NCBI RefSeq assembly: GCF_900103085.1
Contig: NZ_FMWR01000001.1
Span: 1-64,000, forward strand
Reading direction: 5' to 3'
DNA from: Gilliamella mensalis
Lineage (GTDB): Bacteria; Pseudomonadota; Gammaproteobacteria; Enterobacterales; Orbaceae
Length of the DNA: 64,000 nt
In this document: piece after piece, positions 44,936 to 56,400 of the stretch
How positions within the stretch are numbered: position 1 is the first letter of the stretch
How the letters are laid out: the number at the start of each line of letters is the position of its first letter
Notes under the pieces: generated by a model
Databases searched by the model: none
What the model was told of the DNA's origin: nothing
Seen by the model: only the letters and a program-made list of their open reading frames with translations
Made by a program: the position numbers and the translations under genes

Positions 44936-45539
44936 TTCCTTTCTCCAAGCTTAACATTATATGTTGAACTACAATTCCAAATGCAGAATTAAATAGAAAC
45001 TTCTGTATCGAAACGGGTAATAATTTATGTAAAAATCGGTGTAACTTTTGTTTAATAGACAATTAACTCATGTTTATTTTTTGTATATCAATCCAAAATA
45101 AGACATGATAATTAAGATAAATGCCATTACATTGTACTCTAAAAATTGAACAATTTATAAGATTATTACTTTGATTGTGATAATTAATTTCTATTATGTA
45201 ATGTGATTTTAGCATGATTGGATATTAAGCGATTGTAATGGATAATATATGATTACTTAAAAAGTTGCTCAGCATTATGTGGGTCACTATTTGCATAATT
45301 ATCCAAAACAACAATAGTTTATGTTTTGTCTTCCCTCTAGAATACTAACCGTTAAATTAGCAGGACCATTAATGATAGACTTTGTTTGCATCAAATTGTG
45401 ATCTAGCTCGATAAAATTAACTATTTATTTAAATTAAAATAATATGTTAGTTATTCTTATTTATAAACTTTTACTGTTAAAAAACCTAAACCAATAGAGT
45501 TATCACTTGCTGTTTCCAATAAGATTATTAACTAATGTA
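44936..45539. other. AT-rich gap without a gene
   Basis: The left edge carries the promoter of the DUF421 gene. I see no coding sequence across the rest. Confidence 0.4.
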
Positions 45540-45660
45540 ATGTTAGTGTGCAATACAAAAATATGAGCAGAAAAACATAAGAAAGTGTATATGACACTTT
45601 CACCAGTACGTTGTTGTTAAATATTAAGATAACCAAAAGCGGTTATCTGGCTTTTTAGTA
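45540..45660 (+). ncRNA. Candidate small RNA with two hairpins
   Basis: Two perfect stem-loops stand in an otherwise empty intergenic region: GAAAGTGT/ACACTTTC (45581-45601) and AGATAACC/GGTTATCT (45627-45648). The second is followed by GGCTTTTTAG and so looks like an intrinsic terminator on the plus strand, yet no plus-strand gene lies upstream. A TTGCTG near 45507 and an AT-rich box about 17 bases on could be its promoter. No known RNA family is recognised; the 5' end is a guess. Confidence 0.35.
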
Positions 45661-45820
45661 TGTTATAAAGCAGTTGAGCAATTAGCATATAACGCTCAGT
45701 TTTCTTTATGATATCATTGCTATAACTTTTGCCTATAACCTAGCTTTAATTGTTTTTTTATGTACATCTATTACCTTAACTTTGCAAACTACTGTAAATA
45801 ATATAGGTATCTTCTACAGA

Positions 45821-46237
45821 TCACAGTAGATTAATTAATTTTTGATTATCACGAACAAGATCATCGATTGTGTATTGATCTAGCTCTTTTAAAAAAGCTT
45901 CTTTCGCATCAAGAAGGTATTTTTTCAAACGGCAAGCTGGACTAATATAACAAGATGATACACTACAATTAAATAACTCAAGTGGCTCTACTTGCCTTAT
46001 AACTTTACCAATATTGATATGTTTACTGTGTATTTTTAATTTAATTCCCCCTCTTTTTCCTTGTTTTGTTTCGACATAACCTAATTTGCCTAACTTATAG
46101 ACAACCTTAACTAGATGGTTTTTGGAAATTTTATAATATTGACTAACTGCAGTAATACTTGTCAATTCATCTTCAGCTAAGGTAGATAAATAGATAAGCA
46201 CACGAATACTATAATCAGTAAAACTTGATAATTGCAC
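45821..46237 (-). CDS. nsrR: Nitric-oxide-sensing repressor NsrR
   Basis: NsrR is an Rrf2-family iron-sulfur protein that releases DNA when NO attacks its cluster. The 138-residue protein matches E. coli NsrR: it starts MQLSSFTDYSIRVLIYLSTL and has a winged helix with KISKNHLVKVVYKLGKLGYV. The three cluster cysteines are in NCSVSSC and PACRLK, and it ends with LDQYTIDDLVRDNQ. It lies downstream of hcp, a classic NsrR target, and a good NsrR-type palindrome lies before hcp. Confidence 0.92.
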   Translation of the reverse strand: MQLSSFTDYSIRVLIYLSTLAEDELTSITAVSQYYKISKNHLVKVVYKLGKLGYVETKQGKRGGIKLKIHSKHINIGKVIRQVEPLELFNCSVSSCYISPACRLKKYLLDAKEAFLKELDQYTIDDLVRDNQKLINLL

Positions 46238-46256
46238 TTAATCTCCTGCTTATTGA

Positions 46257-46306
46257 AAGATCATTTTAAATGAAGCATTATATTTGATTCATTTTAAATA
46301 TTAGTT
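46257..46306. promoter_or_regulatory. Two NsrR-like half-conserved sites before nsrR
   Basis: The segments at 46257-46279 (AAGATCATTTTAAATGAAG...) and 46284-46306 (TTGATTCATTTTAAATATTA...) share the ATTT-N-AAAT core of the NsrR palindrome. The outer parts match less well. They may allow autoregulation of nsrR. Confidence 0.4.
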
Positions 46307-46406
46307 ATCTTTTTTAAGCTTTTTGTATAAAACATGAAAAAGAAAAATTTGTTATACATGATTATTACCCCCATTAATTTGAGGATAATAATAGATTTTC
46401 TTGTAG

Positions 46407-48077
46407 TTAAGCTAAACTGGCGGTTAATATTTGATTAAGATCGTTATTCGCATCGGTTGTAATGTGTAAATCAAATTTTTCTTGCAAAAGACTCAGCAGA
46501 TTTTCAGTTAAAAATTCTGGTATAGACGGACCGACATAAATTCCTTTTATGCCAAGCGATAATAATGTAAGTAAAATAACAATGGCTTTTTGTTCAAACC
46601 AAGACAACACCAATGTTAACGGTAACTCATTCATTCCCAGCCCAAAAGCTTCAGCTAAGGCAATTGCAAGTTCAATTGCAGAATATGCATCATTGCATTG
46701 CCCGATATCCAATAAACGAGGAATACCATTAATATCACCAAAATCATGCATATTAAAACGATACTTACCACATCCTAACGTTAAAATAACACTATCTTTT
46801 GGCACTTGCTTTGCCATTTCTGTATAGTAATGACGTTCACTTTTATTACCGTCACATCCTCCTATTAAAAAGAAGTGTTTAATATGACCTGCATTAACCT
46901 GTTCAACAACAGTTGGAGCAACATTCATTAACGTATTTCGAGCAAAACCAATAGTAATATAGTGTTCAAGTTCTGTATAACTAAATCCTGGTTGCTCTAA
47001 AGCACAATTAATAACAGCCGCAAAATCATTCGTTTTAATATGTGTTACACCCGGCCAACCAACCATACTTCGAGTAAAAATACGATCGTTGTAGCCATTG
47101 GTAAAAGGGTTAATTATACAATTAGATGTCATTACAATTGCACCCGGAAAGTTAGCAAATTCTATTTGTTGATTTTGCCACGCACTACCGTAATTACCAA
47201 CCAAGTGTGGATATTTATGCAACTCAGGATAAGCGTGAGCAGGTAACATTTCACCATGAGTATAGACATTAATACCTTTGCCTTGAGTTTGTTCTAAGAT
47301 CAAATGCAGATCATGAAGATCATGCCCTGAAACTAAGATACATTTTCCTGCAATTGGCTTTGTATTGACCTTTGTAGGCGTAGGATGACCAAATAAATTC
47401 GTTTCACCCATATCAAGCATCGCCATAACTTTATAATTTAAATGCCCTATTTGCATGGATAATTTAACTAATTGATTAATATCAGTTGGATTATTTCCTA
47501 ATAAGCTCATAAACTGATGATACTCAGAATATATCTCATCGTTAAATTGACCTAATACTGCTGCATGTTCTATATAAGCTGCTGCACCTTTTAAGCCATA
47601 TAACGCTAATAAACGTAGTCCAATAATATCTTCCCCGACTTGCTCTTGCTCACGGTTCAGCAAGACAGAAGACGCAACTTCTAAAAGTGCCTTTTTCGTA
47701 TTGGGATAGTTAAGCTTTGCGACAAACGTTAAAGGAGGTATAACTTCATTAACTTTATTCGCAGCTTCTTTCGCTTTTTGTTGCAATTGTTGGCTAATTT
47801 TTTGTGCTTGATCAAGATAAGCTAGCATTCTATCTGCATCAAAATTGACATTAGTTAATGTTGAAAAAAAAGTTTGACATGACCATCTATCTATTTCACG
47901 GTTTACAATTTGATATTTTCTGCAAACAGAAGCCCAAAATGAAATTTTTTGTAAACTTGCAACTAAAACATCTTGCAGATCAGAAACTTCAGCTGTTTTA
48001 CCACACATCCCTTTTACATAACTACAGCCTTTTTTATTTGATTTTGTTATTGTTTGCTCACATTGAATACAAAACAT
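46407..48077 (-). CDS. hcp: Hybrid cluster protein Hcp (NO reductase / protein S-nitrosylase)
   Basis: Hcp carries a 4Fe cluster and the unusual hybrid Fe-S-O cluster. It reduces NO at low levels and initiates protein S-nitrosylation under anaerobic conditions. The 556-residue protein starts [20 protein letters not shown] with VKGMCGK, giving the four N-terminal cluster cysteines. Hybrid-cluster ligands are seen in [43 protein letters not shown] and [11 protein letters not shown]. hcr, its usual reductase partner, is not in the window. A strong NsrR-type site lies just upstream, and nsrR follows. Confidence 0.96.
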   Translation of the reverse strand: MFCIQCEQTITKSNKKGCSYVKGMCGKTAEVSDLQDVLVASLQKISFWASVCRKYQIVNREIDRWSCQTFFSTLTNVNFDADRMLAYLDQAQKISQQLQQKAKEAANKVNEVIPPLTFVAKLNYPNTKKALLEVASSVLLNREQEQVGEDIIGLRLLALYGLKGAAAYIEHAAVLGQFNDEIYSEYHQFMSLLGNNPTDINQLVKLSMQIGHLNYKVMAMLDMGETNLFGHPTPTKVNTKPIAGKCILVSGHDLHDLHLILEQTQGKGINVYTHGEMLPAHAYPELHKYPHLVGNYGSAWQNQQIEFANFPGAIVMTSNCIINPFTNGYNDRIFTRSMVGWPGVTHIKTNDFAAVINCALEQPGFSYTELEHYITIGFARNTLMNVAPTVVEQVNAGHIKHFFLIGGCDGNKSERHYYTEMAKQVPKDSVILTLGCGKYRFNMHDFGDINGIPRLLDIGQCNDAYSAIELAIALAEAFGLGMNELPLTLVLSWFEQKAIVILLTLLSLGIKGIYVGPSIPEFLTENLLSLLQEKFDLHITTDANNDLNQILTASLA

Positions 48078-48106
48078 AATACCTCCTAATTTTATCTTCT
48101 TAATTA

Positions 48107-48129
48107 AAGATATATATAAAATACATGTT
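48107..48129. promoter_or_regulatory. NsrR binding site upstream of hcp
   Basis: The 23-base segment begins AAGATATATAT, has a central A, and ends AAATACATGTT. It matches the 11-1-11 NsrR palindrome (AAGATGYATTT-N-AAATRCATCTT) at about 19 of 22 positions and lies 30 bases before the hcp ATG. Confidence 0.65.
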
Positions 48130-48220
48130 TAAGAAGAAAAACAAAATGAAAACGTTAAATTTTGTTTAGTGTTAGAGAGAAATTAAAAGACAGTAATCGG
48201 TAAAATTTATATTAATTAAT

Positions 48221-48428
48221 CGATTAAGCTTGCCGTACGGCGGTGAATCTATGTTTAATGAATTGTCTAGGTTAGGGGAGTTTCTAAACCGCCTATACGG
48301 CGGTGAACCGGGGGATTATGTCGGTGCGTGTCATATAATTTTTCTAAACCGCCTATACGGCGGTGAACCTGCCAGCGAATAAATCTGCAAATATGTTTGT
48401 TTTCTAAACCGCCTATACGGCGGTGAAC
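48221..48428 (-). CRISPR. Type I-F CRISPR array: four repeats, three spacers
   Basis: Three identical 28-base repeats lie at 48281-48308, 48341-48368 and 48401-48428. On the minus strand they begin GTTCACCGCC and end GGTTTAGAAA, the type I-F form. A degenerate fourth copy (48221-48248) keeps the GTTCACCGCC half and marks the old, leader-distal end. Spacers are all 32 bases, giving a strict 60-base period. Transcription would run on the minus strand from the AT-rich region at the right. No cas1, cas2-3 or csy gene is in the window. Confidence 0.9.
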
Positions 48429-48761
48429 AGAAGCCAATATACTATCAAGCTTGTTTGACAAAAGGCAAATAGGATTTTTGTTTTAAAAAACCCTTTTTTA
48501 CAAGGCTATTTTAATTTGTTGTTTTTATTTATTTTTATTTATTGATAAAAAAAAGGGTTAGCTAAATTTTTGATTTTTTGATAATGAGTAAATTTTATTG
48601 TAAAAAAAACACCCAAGTAGATTATTGATTTTATTGAATTTTTTATTTAACCGTAAACCATTGCTACGCCGTATTTTCCTGATGATAAAAATATCCCTTA
48701 TTGCCTACAATCAATAATAAAACTACAATAATTTTTCTTTAAACCACTTACAGCAAAAAAC
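48429..48761 (-). promoter_or_regulatory. Probable leader region of the type I-F array
   Basis: This AT-rich gap lies at the conserved-repeat end of the array and contains no gene. The stretch next to the first repeat should hold the leader promoter; the far end also holds the promoter of the GNAT gene. The assignment is from position and composition only. Confidence 0.45.
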
Positions 48762-49256
48762 ATGATCACTTACCACGATGCTACATTAGAAGATTTACCC
48801 TTTATTGTCGATGTTTATAATTCAACAATTGCTGGTCGCCAAGTGACTGCTGATACGGAGCCTGTTTCTGTTGAAAGTCGATTAGAATGGTTTTACCAAC
48901 ATAACCCTCAAAATCGTCCCCTTTGGTTAATAAAATATCAAGATCAGCCTTGTGGTTGGATTAGCTTGTCTTCTTTTTATGGTCGCCCTGCTTTTTATAA
49001 AACGGTTGAGATTAGCTTATATCTTCATCAAGATTTTCGAGGCAAAAAAATTGGTCAATTTGTGGTGGATAAAATTGAACAATTTGCTAAACAAGTAGGA
49101 ATTGAGGCAATTTTTAGCTATGTGTTTCGACATAATTTACCTAGTGTTAATTTATTTAAAAAAATGCAATATCAACAATGGGGACTTCTTCCAAAAATTG
49201 CTGAATTGGATAATATTCAGCGTGATTTAATGATATGGGGTAAACGGTTAGATTAA
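48762..49256 (+). CDS. GNAT N-acetyltransferase, phosphinothricin-acetyltransferase-like
   Basis: The 164-residue protein fits the Pat/MnaT subgroup of GNAT enzymes. It starts MITYHDATLEDLPFIVDVYN, has the SSFYGRPAFYKTVEISLYLH strand region, and carries the acetyl-CoA pyrophosphate loop DFRGKKIGQFVVDK (matching R/Q-x-x-G-x-G/A with an altered last Gly). It ends with the GLLPKIAELD block. Relatives acetylate methionine sulfoximine or similar small amines. It is first of two plus-strand genes and lies 44 bases before the rhomboid gene. Confidence 0.85.
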   Translation: MITYHDATLEDLPFIVDVYNSTIAGRQVTADTEPVSVESRLEWFYQHNPQNRPLWLIKYQDQPCGWISLSSFYGRPAFYKTVEISLYLHQDFRGKKIGQFVVDKIEQFAKQVGIEAIFSYVFRHNLPSVNLFKKMQYQQWGLLPKIAELDNIQRDLMIWGKRLD

Positions 49257-49300
49257 CTCATCTACTATCAATAAAATTCAACTATTCAAAAGGATTTTTA

Positions 49301-50032
49301 ATGAGTACCTTAAATGATATTAAGTATTACGCTAGTCAATCTAAAATCACCTCGACTTTAGTGGTGATAAATATCCTTTGCTTTTTTGTCTTCCGGTTAC
49401 TTGATAGTCGTGGTTTTTCGACACTTTATGAAAATCACTTTCTGATTGATTGGGGTGCTGATGTTGCAGTATTGACCTTTTCTGGTCAATATTGGCGCAT
49501 ATTTACCAATTTATTTATGCATGTCGGTTTTACCCATTTAGCTATGAATATGCTGGCATTATGGAGTATTGGACCGATTTTAGAACAGCGCATACCTCGC
49601 ATGGCTTTTGTTGGCATTTATCTTTTTTCAGGTCTAGTGGGAAGCTTATCAAGTGATATTGCCACCATTAATCAAAATGTGATCAGTTGTGGTGCTTCGG
49701 GTGCTATTTTAGGTATTATTACCGCCTTACTAGCTTATTGCTTGGTATTTAGATCCAATATACAAGAAATGCCGATAAAAGCGATGCTGGTCAGTTTAGT
49801 TTTAACTGCTGGATTGGGATTATTGCCTTCGATAAATAATATGGCACATGTTGGTGGAGCTTGCACTGGTTTTGTGCTTGGTGGGCTAATTTCTCTGAGC
49901 CTTAAAACTTTCAAATATCCAAGCAAGTTAACCTTGCTTAGTATTAGCTTACTATTCATTATTACTGCATTGGGATTATATACGGGATATATGCATTACG
50001 CCCTACCCAATGGTTATTACTTTTACAATTGA
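49301..50032 (+). CDS. Rhomboid-family intramembrane serine protease
   Basis: The 243-residue protein has about six to seven membrane helices and the rhomboid core. This includes the WRIFTNLFMHVGFTHLAMNM loop with the HxxxN pair, the nucleophile in CGASGAILG, and the partner histidine in NMAHVGGACTGF. It cleaves membrane-anchored substrates within the bilayer; its substrate is unknown. AAAGGATTTTT lies before the ATG. It lacks the cytoplasmic N-terminal domain of GlpG. Confidence 0.92.
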   Translation: MSTLNDIKYYASQSKITSTLVVINILCFFVFRLLDSRGFSTLYENHFLIDWGADVAVLTFSGQYWRIFTNLFMHVGFTHLAMNMLALWSIGPILEQRIPRMAFVGIYLFSGLVGSLSSDIATINQNVISCGASGAILGIITALLAYCLVFRSNIQEMPIKAMLVSLVLTAGLGLLPSINNMAHVGGACTGFVLGGLISLSLKTFKYPSKLTLLSISLLFIITALGLYTGYMHYALPNGYYFYN

Positions 50033-50040
50033 CAATAAAA

Positions 50041-50078
50041 AGCGCTGATAATAAACAATCAAACAGCGCCTTTTTTTA
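50041..50078. terminator. Terminator between the rhomboid gene and lolE
   Basis: GCGCTG (50042-50047) pairs with CAGCGC (50064-50069) across a long loop, followed by a run of seven T residues on the plus strand. It serves the rhomboid gene and may also serve the convergent lol operon. Confidence 0.7.
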
Positions 50079-50090
50079 TGCAACTCAATC

Positions 50091-51329
50091 CTAGAAACTA
50101 TTTAAGATTCGAGCGGGTTCGATTTTACAAGCACGTTTAGCTGGATAATAGCTTGCAATTAAACTAAGTAACATAGAGGTGATAAACACCACCACCACAT
50201 CAAACAGATGTATTTCGGAGGGTAAAAAATCGATAAAATAGATATTACTATTTAAGATCTTATACCCCATTATTGACTCAATAAAGCCCATGATATTAGA
50301 AAGCTGCCATGACAGTAACACGCCTAAAAAAACGCCAATTAAACTACCAATTAATCCAGAAATCACCCCATACCAAATAAAAATATTTTTTATGAGTTGA
50401 TTGGTTGCACCTAAGGTTTTTAATATAGCAATATCACGCCGTTTGTCTTTTACGGCAATAACTAAAGTTGACACAATATTAAAACAAGCAACGCCAATAA
50501 CCACAATCATGGCCAGATACATAATTTGTCTGATCATTTGAATATCGCGATACATAAAGCCAAATGAGTTTTCCCAGCTATTAAATGATAGGTTTTCTTC
50601 TAGATTTAATGCGGCTTGTCCAATAATCTGATTAGCTTGGTAAACATTATTCACATTAATCATGATACCTGTGACACTGTCACCCATGTTAAGTAACTTT
50701 TGTGCATCTGTTAAGGGCAGTAAAGCGATATTATTACTTAAGCTACCGCTTAATTCTAAAATACCCACCACTTGCAAACGAACCCTTTTCGGCGGTTTAA
50801 GTTGGTTAGGACCACTCGAAGCAGGAATTAATAAAGAAACCCATCCTCCTTCACTCACTGACAAGCTTTTAGCTAGCCCTGCACCAATAATGACCTGTTG
50901 GCTATCGGGTTTAAAATCTTGCCATTTATTATTCAGCACATAATTAGGGAGTGCGCTGATTTTATTTTCTTCTTCAATATCAATACTTTGAACTTCAACT
51001 ATGCCAAGTTTACTGCCATTTTCAATAAGCCCAGTAAAACTTACGAAGGGTACCGCCGATACAATATTATTATCGTTTTTAAGCTCTTGTTGCACATGGC
51101 GCCAATTATCTAAATTGCCATATTCTCGATACAGTTGTCCATGTGGTACGACCGATAAAACTCGATTATGTAGCTCCCGCTCAAAGCCATTCATAGCACT
51201 TAAGCCAATAATTAATGCAGCAATACCAATAGCAATACTGAGTGTTGAAATAATCGAAATTAACGACACCATACCACTTTTGCGACGTCCTTTTCGAAAT
51301 TTGAGAGCAGTAATTAAAGATAAATTCAT
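50091..51329 (-). CDS. lolE: Lipoprotein-releasing complex permease LolE
   Basis: LolE with LolC and LolD extracts outer-membrane lipoproteins from the inner membrane and hands them to LolA. The 412-residue protein has one N-terminal helix, a large periplasmic domain and three C-terminal helices. It opens LSLITALKFRKGRRKSGMVS with SLISIISTLSIAIGIAALII and closes with YPAKRACKIEPARILN. It is the last gene of the lolCDE operon, one base after lolD. Confidence 0.95.
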   Translation of the reverse strand: MNLSLITALKFRKGRRKSGMVSLISIISTLSIAIGIAALIIGLSAMNGFERELHNRVLSVVPHGQLYREYGNLDNWRHVQQELKNDNNIVSAVPFVSFTGLIENGSKLGIVEVQSIDIEEENKISALPNYVLNNKWQDFKPDSQQVIIGAGLAKSLSVSEGGWVSLLIPASSGPNQLKPPKRVRLQVVGILELSGSLSNNIALLPLTDAQKLLNMGDSVTGIMINVNNVYQANQIIGQAALNLEENLSFNSWENSFGFMYRDIQMIRQIMYLAMIVVIGVACFNIVSTLVIAVKDKRRDIAILKTLGATNQLIKNIFIWYGVISGLIGSLIGVFLGVLLSWQLSNIMGFIESIMGYKILNSNIYFIDFLPSEIHLFDVVVVFITSMLLSLIASYYPAKRACKIEPARILNSF

Positions 51330-51330
51330 A

Positions 51331-52047
51331 TTAATTATCCGTTAATTGATTATCTGATAATGCGCTATCAGAAAGTTGCCCGTCTCTCATTACCCATTGT
51401 TTATCAAGTTTATTGGCTAATTCAAGATCATGGGTAACAACCAAAAACGCAGTACCGTGTTCACGGTTTAATTTAATCAACAGTTCAAAAATAGAATCTG
51501 CAGTTGACTTATCAAGGTTACCCGTTGGCTCATCAGCCATTACTAAAGCAGGGTTATTAATTAATGCCCGCCCAATTGCCACACGTTGACGTTCTCCCCC
51601 TGAAAGTTCAGAAGGACGATGATGAGCTCGTTTAACTAAGTTAACTGACTCTAGCATTGCCATAGCTCGTTTTTTAGCTTCATTTGGCAAAACGCCACCA
51701 ATTAACAGTGGCATGGCCACATTTTCAAGTGCCGTAAAATCAGGCAATAGATGATGAAATTGATAAACAAAACCGATTTCTTGATTGCGTAAACGAGCCT
51801 TTTCTTGTTCAGATAGTTGATTTAACTGCTGTGATTTAAAAATAATTTCACCTGATGTTGGCTTATCTAAACCGCCAAGCAGATGAAGTAAGGTACTTTT
51901 ACCTGATCCTGAACTCCCAATAATGGCGAGTAATGATTTTGGATAAATATCAAACGAGACATTTTTTAACACCTTAGTCACCATTTTGCCTTCTTTATAA
52001 GTTTTATAAAGATTTTTAGCTGAAAGTAGTTTTTCTGTGTTATTCAT
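51331..52047 (-). CDS. lolD: Lipoprotein-releasing complex ATPase LolD
   Basis: The 238-residue ATPase powers LolCE. It has Walker [12 protein letters not shown], the Q-loop in [20 protein letters not shown] (a LolD hallmark), signature [15 protein letters not shown] and Walker [14 protein letters not shown]. The ATG at 52047 overlaps the end of lolC by eight bases, which indicates translational coupling. The C-terminal tail repeats Ser-Asp-Asn residues without known role. Confidence 0.96.
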   Translation of the reverse strand: MNNTEKLLSAKNLYKTYKEGKMVTKVLKNVSFDIYPKSLLAIIGSSGSGKSTLLHLLGGLDKPTSGEIIFKSQQLNQLSEQEKARLRNQEIGFVYQFHHLLPDFTALENVAMPLLIGGVLPNEAKKRAMAMLESVNLVKRAHHRPSELSGGERQRVAIGRALINNPALVMADEPTGNLDKSTADSIFELLIKLNREHGTAFLVVTHDLELANKLDKQWVMRDGQLSDSALSDNQLTDN

Positions 52048-53251
52048 AACGTAGTGCCTCGGCAGGTTGGATATTGGCGGCGCGATATGCAGGATAAAGA
52101 GTTGAAATTAACGATAACATAAGCAATCCGATAATAATGAAACTAATTTGCGTTGGTTCAACCAATGACGGTAACAAAATACCGGCTAAAGATAAACCTA
52201 ACACTTGCATGATTTCGTTTAAGTTAATGGCAAGTAGCAATCCTATAGCACTACCTAAGAACGTACCGATTATCCCTGAGCTTGCGCCTTGAATAATAAA
52301 AATTAACATAATTTTAAATCGCGATAGCCCTTGGGTTTTTAAAATAGCCACTTCACCCTGCTTTTCCATCACCAGCAAGCTTAACGAGGTAATAATATTA
52401 AAAGCAGCTACAATTACAATTAGGCTAATGAGTAATCCCATGACGTTTTTTTCCATTTTAATGGCTTGAAACAATTCACCACGTTTGGTTCGCCAATCGT
52501 TAAACACTAATCCTGTAGGTAATGGGGTACTGGTTACTGATGCAATATCAAGCGGTTTATCTAAAAATAAACGCCAACTGCTAAGCATATTAGCAGGATA
52601 ACGTAATAGATTTCTCGCATCAGATTGATTGACATATATAAGCGCTTGATTGATATCATGGTTAACAGTAAACAGCCCTACAATATTAAATAAACGCTGT
52701 GACGGAATACGTCCAACAGGGGTGATTTGACTGGCATCGGTTACCATTAAGCGAATTTTGTCGCCAACAGTTACGCCTAATTGGTTGGCTAATGTTTGCC
52801 CTATAATGACATTATACTGCCCTGCTTGTAGATCAAAAATCGATCCGCTATAGATATAATCATTGATAGGGTCATTATCTTCAGGTGTAATTCCCATCAA
52901 CGTACTTAATGTAATACTGTGTTCACTTTGCAATACCACATCGCTAGTGACTAAAGGCGTGATACGATTAACGCCTTTAATCTTTTCAAATGATGAACTA
53001 GGGTTAGCACTTGGATCAAGTCTACCTTTAATAGAAGTAATTTGTGCCTGGGGAAAGAATCTTAAAATACTGTTTTGCATTTGGTCTTCTAATCCATTCA
53101 TCACAGATAACACAACAATTAGACCAATAGAACCCAGCATAATGCCAATCATCGACAACCATGACACAAAGCGACCAAAGCCATCCGTTTTTTGCCCATA
53201 CACATAGCGCAAACCAATAAAAAAGACTAATGGACGAAATATTTTTGACAT
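52040..53251 (-). CDS. lolC: Lipoprotein-releasing complex permease LolC
   Basis: LolC supplies the docking site for the chaperone LolA. The 403-residue protein starts with [20 protein letters not shown], then [20 protein letters not shown]. It keeps the periplasmic Hook-region order ([15 protein letters not shown]) and closes [19 protein letters not shown], as in E. coli LolC. It is first in the lolCDE operon and divergent from mfd, the standard arrangement. Confidence 0.95.
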   Translation of the reverse strand: MSKIFRPLVFFIGLRYVYGQKTDGFGRFVSWLSMIGIMLGSIGLIVVLSVMNGLEDQMQNSILRFFPQAQITSIKGRLDPSANPSSSFEKIKGVNRITPLVTSDVVLQSEHSITLSTLMGITPEDNDPINDYIYSGSIFDLQAGQYNVIIGQTLANQLGVTVGDKIRLMVTDASQITPVGRIPSQRLFNIVGLFTVNHDINQALIYVNQSDARNLLRYPANMLSSWRLFLDKPLDIASVTSTPLPTGLVFNDWRTKRGELFQAIKMEKNVMGLLISLIVIVAAFNIITSLSLLVMEKQGEVAILKTQGLSRFKIMLIFIIQGASSGIIGTFLGSAIGLLLAINLNEIMQVLGLSLAGILLPSLVEPTQISFIIIGLLMLSLISTLYPAYRAANIQPAEALRYE

Positions 53252-53400
53252 AAACGTATATATTACCTGAAACTTTTTGACAAAGTTTTGCTAGTTAAAT
53301 GCAAGGTGCTTATCATACAGGATTAAACAGTTATAGAAAACAACCACGTACTTACGTTATAATCTGGCGATAATATTTTAACAATATCAACGAATCCATC

Positions 53401-56400
53401 ATGCCTAAAACAGTTAATATTTCAAATATAATTCCCCAAAAACCAGGTGAAGTAAAGCATATTGGGCAGCTTGTTGGCTCATCCTTATCACAATTTTGTG
53501 CCCAAGCAATAGACGCACATGAGGGTTTAGTTGTCATTGTAACTGACGATATGCAACAATCCTCACGTATTGATGAGGAACTTAAACAATTTTCGCCATT
53601 CCCATCTATTATCTTTCCTGATTGGGAAACCTTGCCCTATGATAGTTTTTCGCCCCATCAAGATATTATATCAGAACGTCTGTCTTGCCTTTATCGTCTT
53701 GGACATTTAACCAAAGGGGCATTAATTTTGCCCATTAATACCTTAATGCAAAAAGTCTGCCCACAAAGCTATCTGGGTGGACACGTGTTTATGATGAAAA
53801 AAGGCTTACAAATTAGCCGTGAACATTTACGACTTCAACTGGAAAATGCTGGCTATCGCTCAGTGAGCCAAGTTATGGAACATGGTGAATATGCCACTCG
53901 TGGCGCTTTGTTTGACATCTATCCTATGGGCAGTGATAAGCCATATCGTATCGATTTTTTTGATGATGAGATCGACAGCATCCGCACTTTTGATGTCGAA
54001 ACACAGCGCACCTTTGATGAAATTGTCGAAATACAATTGCTACCAGCGCACGAGTTTCCTTTTGATAAAACGGCTATCGAACTGTTTCGTAGTCAATGGC
54101 GAGAACAATTTGAAGTAAGATTAGATGCAGAGAGCATCTATCAACAAGTTAGCAAAAATATTTTGCCAACTGGCATTGAATATTGGCAAGCCCTCTTTTT
54201 TAACGAACCATTAACACCACTATTTTCTTATTTTTTAGCAAATACCTTAATTATCAATACCGCTAGTATTGAGCAATATGCTAACAAATATTGGCAAGAT
54301 ATTACCCAACGTTATGAAAGCCGCAAAGTCGATCCTATGCGTCCACTGCTTGCACCCAGTATTATTTGGTCTAAAGCGGACGAAATTTTTGCCAAGTTTA
54401 AAAACTATCCAAGAATGGTTGTATCGAATGAGGCAACAACTGAATCAAGTAAAAACATTAATTTACCTTATATACAATTACCCAACATTGCTATTGAGAT
54501 CCAACAAAAAGATCCTTATTTGCAATTTCAAAAATTTGTTGATAATTTTTCGGGAAAAATTATTTTTTCAGTTGAATCAGAAGGACGAAAAGAGGCTTTA
54601 CAAGAAATCCTTGGCAGAATTCGTATTCATCCAACCACCATCAATCAGTTTGATGAACTCTACAATGCTGATAGCCGATTTTATCTAATCGTTGGTGCTA
54701 GCGAGCAAGGTTTTATTAATCAGCAAGATAATTTTGCATTTATAACCGAAAATGAGTTACTAGGTCGACGCGTTATTCGTCGCAAAAAAGAAAGTAAACA
54801 AGCTATCAATACTGATTCACTTATTCGCAGTTTAGCTGAACTCACTCCAGGTAAACCTGTTGTTCATTTAGAACATGGTGTCGGTCGCTATGCAGGGCTC
54901 ACCACATTAGAAACAGGTGGCATTACGGCAGAATATCTTATTTTGTTATATGCTAATGAGACCAAACTTTATGTGCCGGTTTCGTCATTAAACTTAATAA
55001 GTCGTTACTCGGGTGGCGATGAAGAAAACGCCCCACTGAATAAATTAGGCACTGATGCTTGGAGTAAGGCTCGGCAAAAAGCGGCCGAAAAAGTGCGCGA
55101 TGTCGCAGCTGAATTACTCGATATCTATGCCGAACGTGAAAGCAAACCCGGATTTCAATTTCAACAAGACCATGAGCAATATGAACTATTTTGCCAAGGA
55201 TTCCCTTATCAAGAAACTGACGATCAACAAAATGCCATTGGCGCTGTAATTGGCGACATGTGCTCGCCTTATGCCATGGACCGATTAGTCTGCGGTGATG
55301 TGGGTTTTGGTAAAACCGAAGTTGCCATTCGTGCTGCCTTTTTAGCTGTTATTAATCATAAACAAACAGCCGTTTTAGTGCCAACAACTCTACTTGCTGA
55401 ACAACACTACGAAAGCTTTTGTGATCGTTTCGCCAATTGGCCTATTCGTATAGAGAGCCTGTCTCGCTTCAAAACAGCTAAACAACAAAAAGCCATTATA
55501 GAAGCTCTTGGCGAAGGCAAAATTGATATTGTAATTGGTACGCATAAATTGCTACAAGAAGATATCAAATGGAAAGATTTAGGTTTACTAATTGTTGATG
55601 AAGAACACCGCTTTGGCGTTCGTCAAAAAGAACGCATTAAAGCAATGCGAGCAAATATCGATATTTTAACGCTAACAGCAACCCCAATTCCACGAACGCT
55701 AAACATGGCAATGAGTGGTATGCGAGATCTTTCAATTATCGCAACGCCACCTGCTCGGCGACTGGCAGTAAAAACCTTTGTTCGAGAATATGATGAGCTT
55801 GTGATTAGAGAAGCCATTTTGCGTGAAATTTTACGTGGTGGTCAGATTTATTATCTACACAATGATATCTCTGATATCGAAAAAGTCAGCGAAAAACTGG
55901 CAGAATTGGTGCCCGAAGCACGCATTACCATTGGTCATGGACAAATGCATGAACGCGACTTAGAGCGAGTGATGAATGACTTTCATCATCAACGCTTTAA
56001 CATACTTGTTTGTACCACCATTGTTGAAACTGGTATCGACATTCCTAACGCTAATACCATTATTATTGATCGTGCCGATAAATTTGGTTTAGCTCAGTTA
56101 CATCAACTCAGGGGGCGAGTTGGGCGTTCTTACCATCAAGCCTATGCTTATTTATTAACGCCACATCCTAAATTACTCACAAAAGATGCTAAAAAGCGCT
56201 TAGATGCGATCGCATCACTAGAAGATTTAGGTGCAGGTTTTGCCTTAGCTACGCACGATCTTGAAATTCGGGGTGCTGGCGAGCTATTAGGTAGTGATCA
56301 AAGTGGGCAAATTGAAACTATTGGCTTTAACCTTTATATTGAACTGCTTGATGAGGCCGTTACATCACTTAAAGAAGGCAAAGAACCAACCCTTGAATCA

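Noticed and set aside
44817-45062. 81-codon minus-strand frame overlapping the start of the DUF421 gene
   Set aside because: It is a shadow in another frame, with no family features and no ribosome binding site.
48267-48461. 64-codon frame with a repeated VHRRIGGLE peptide
   Set aside because: The peptide repeat is the I-F CRISPR repeat read as protein; the array explains it.
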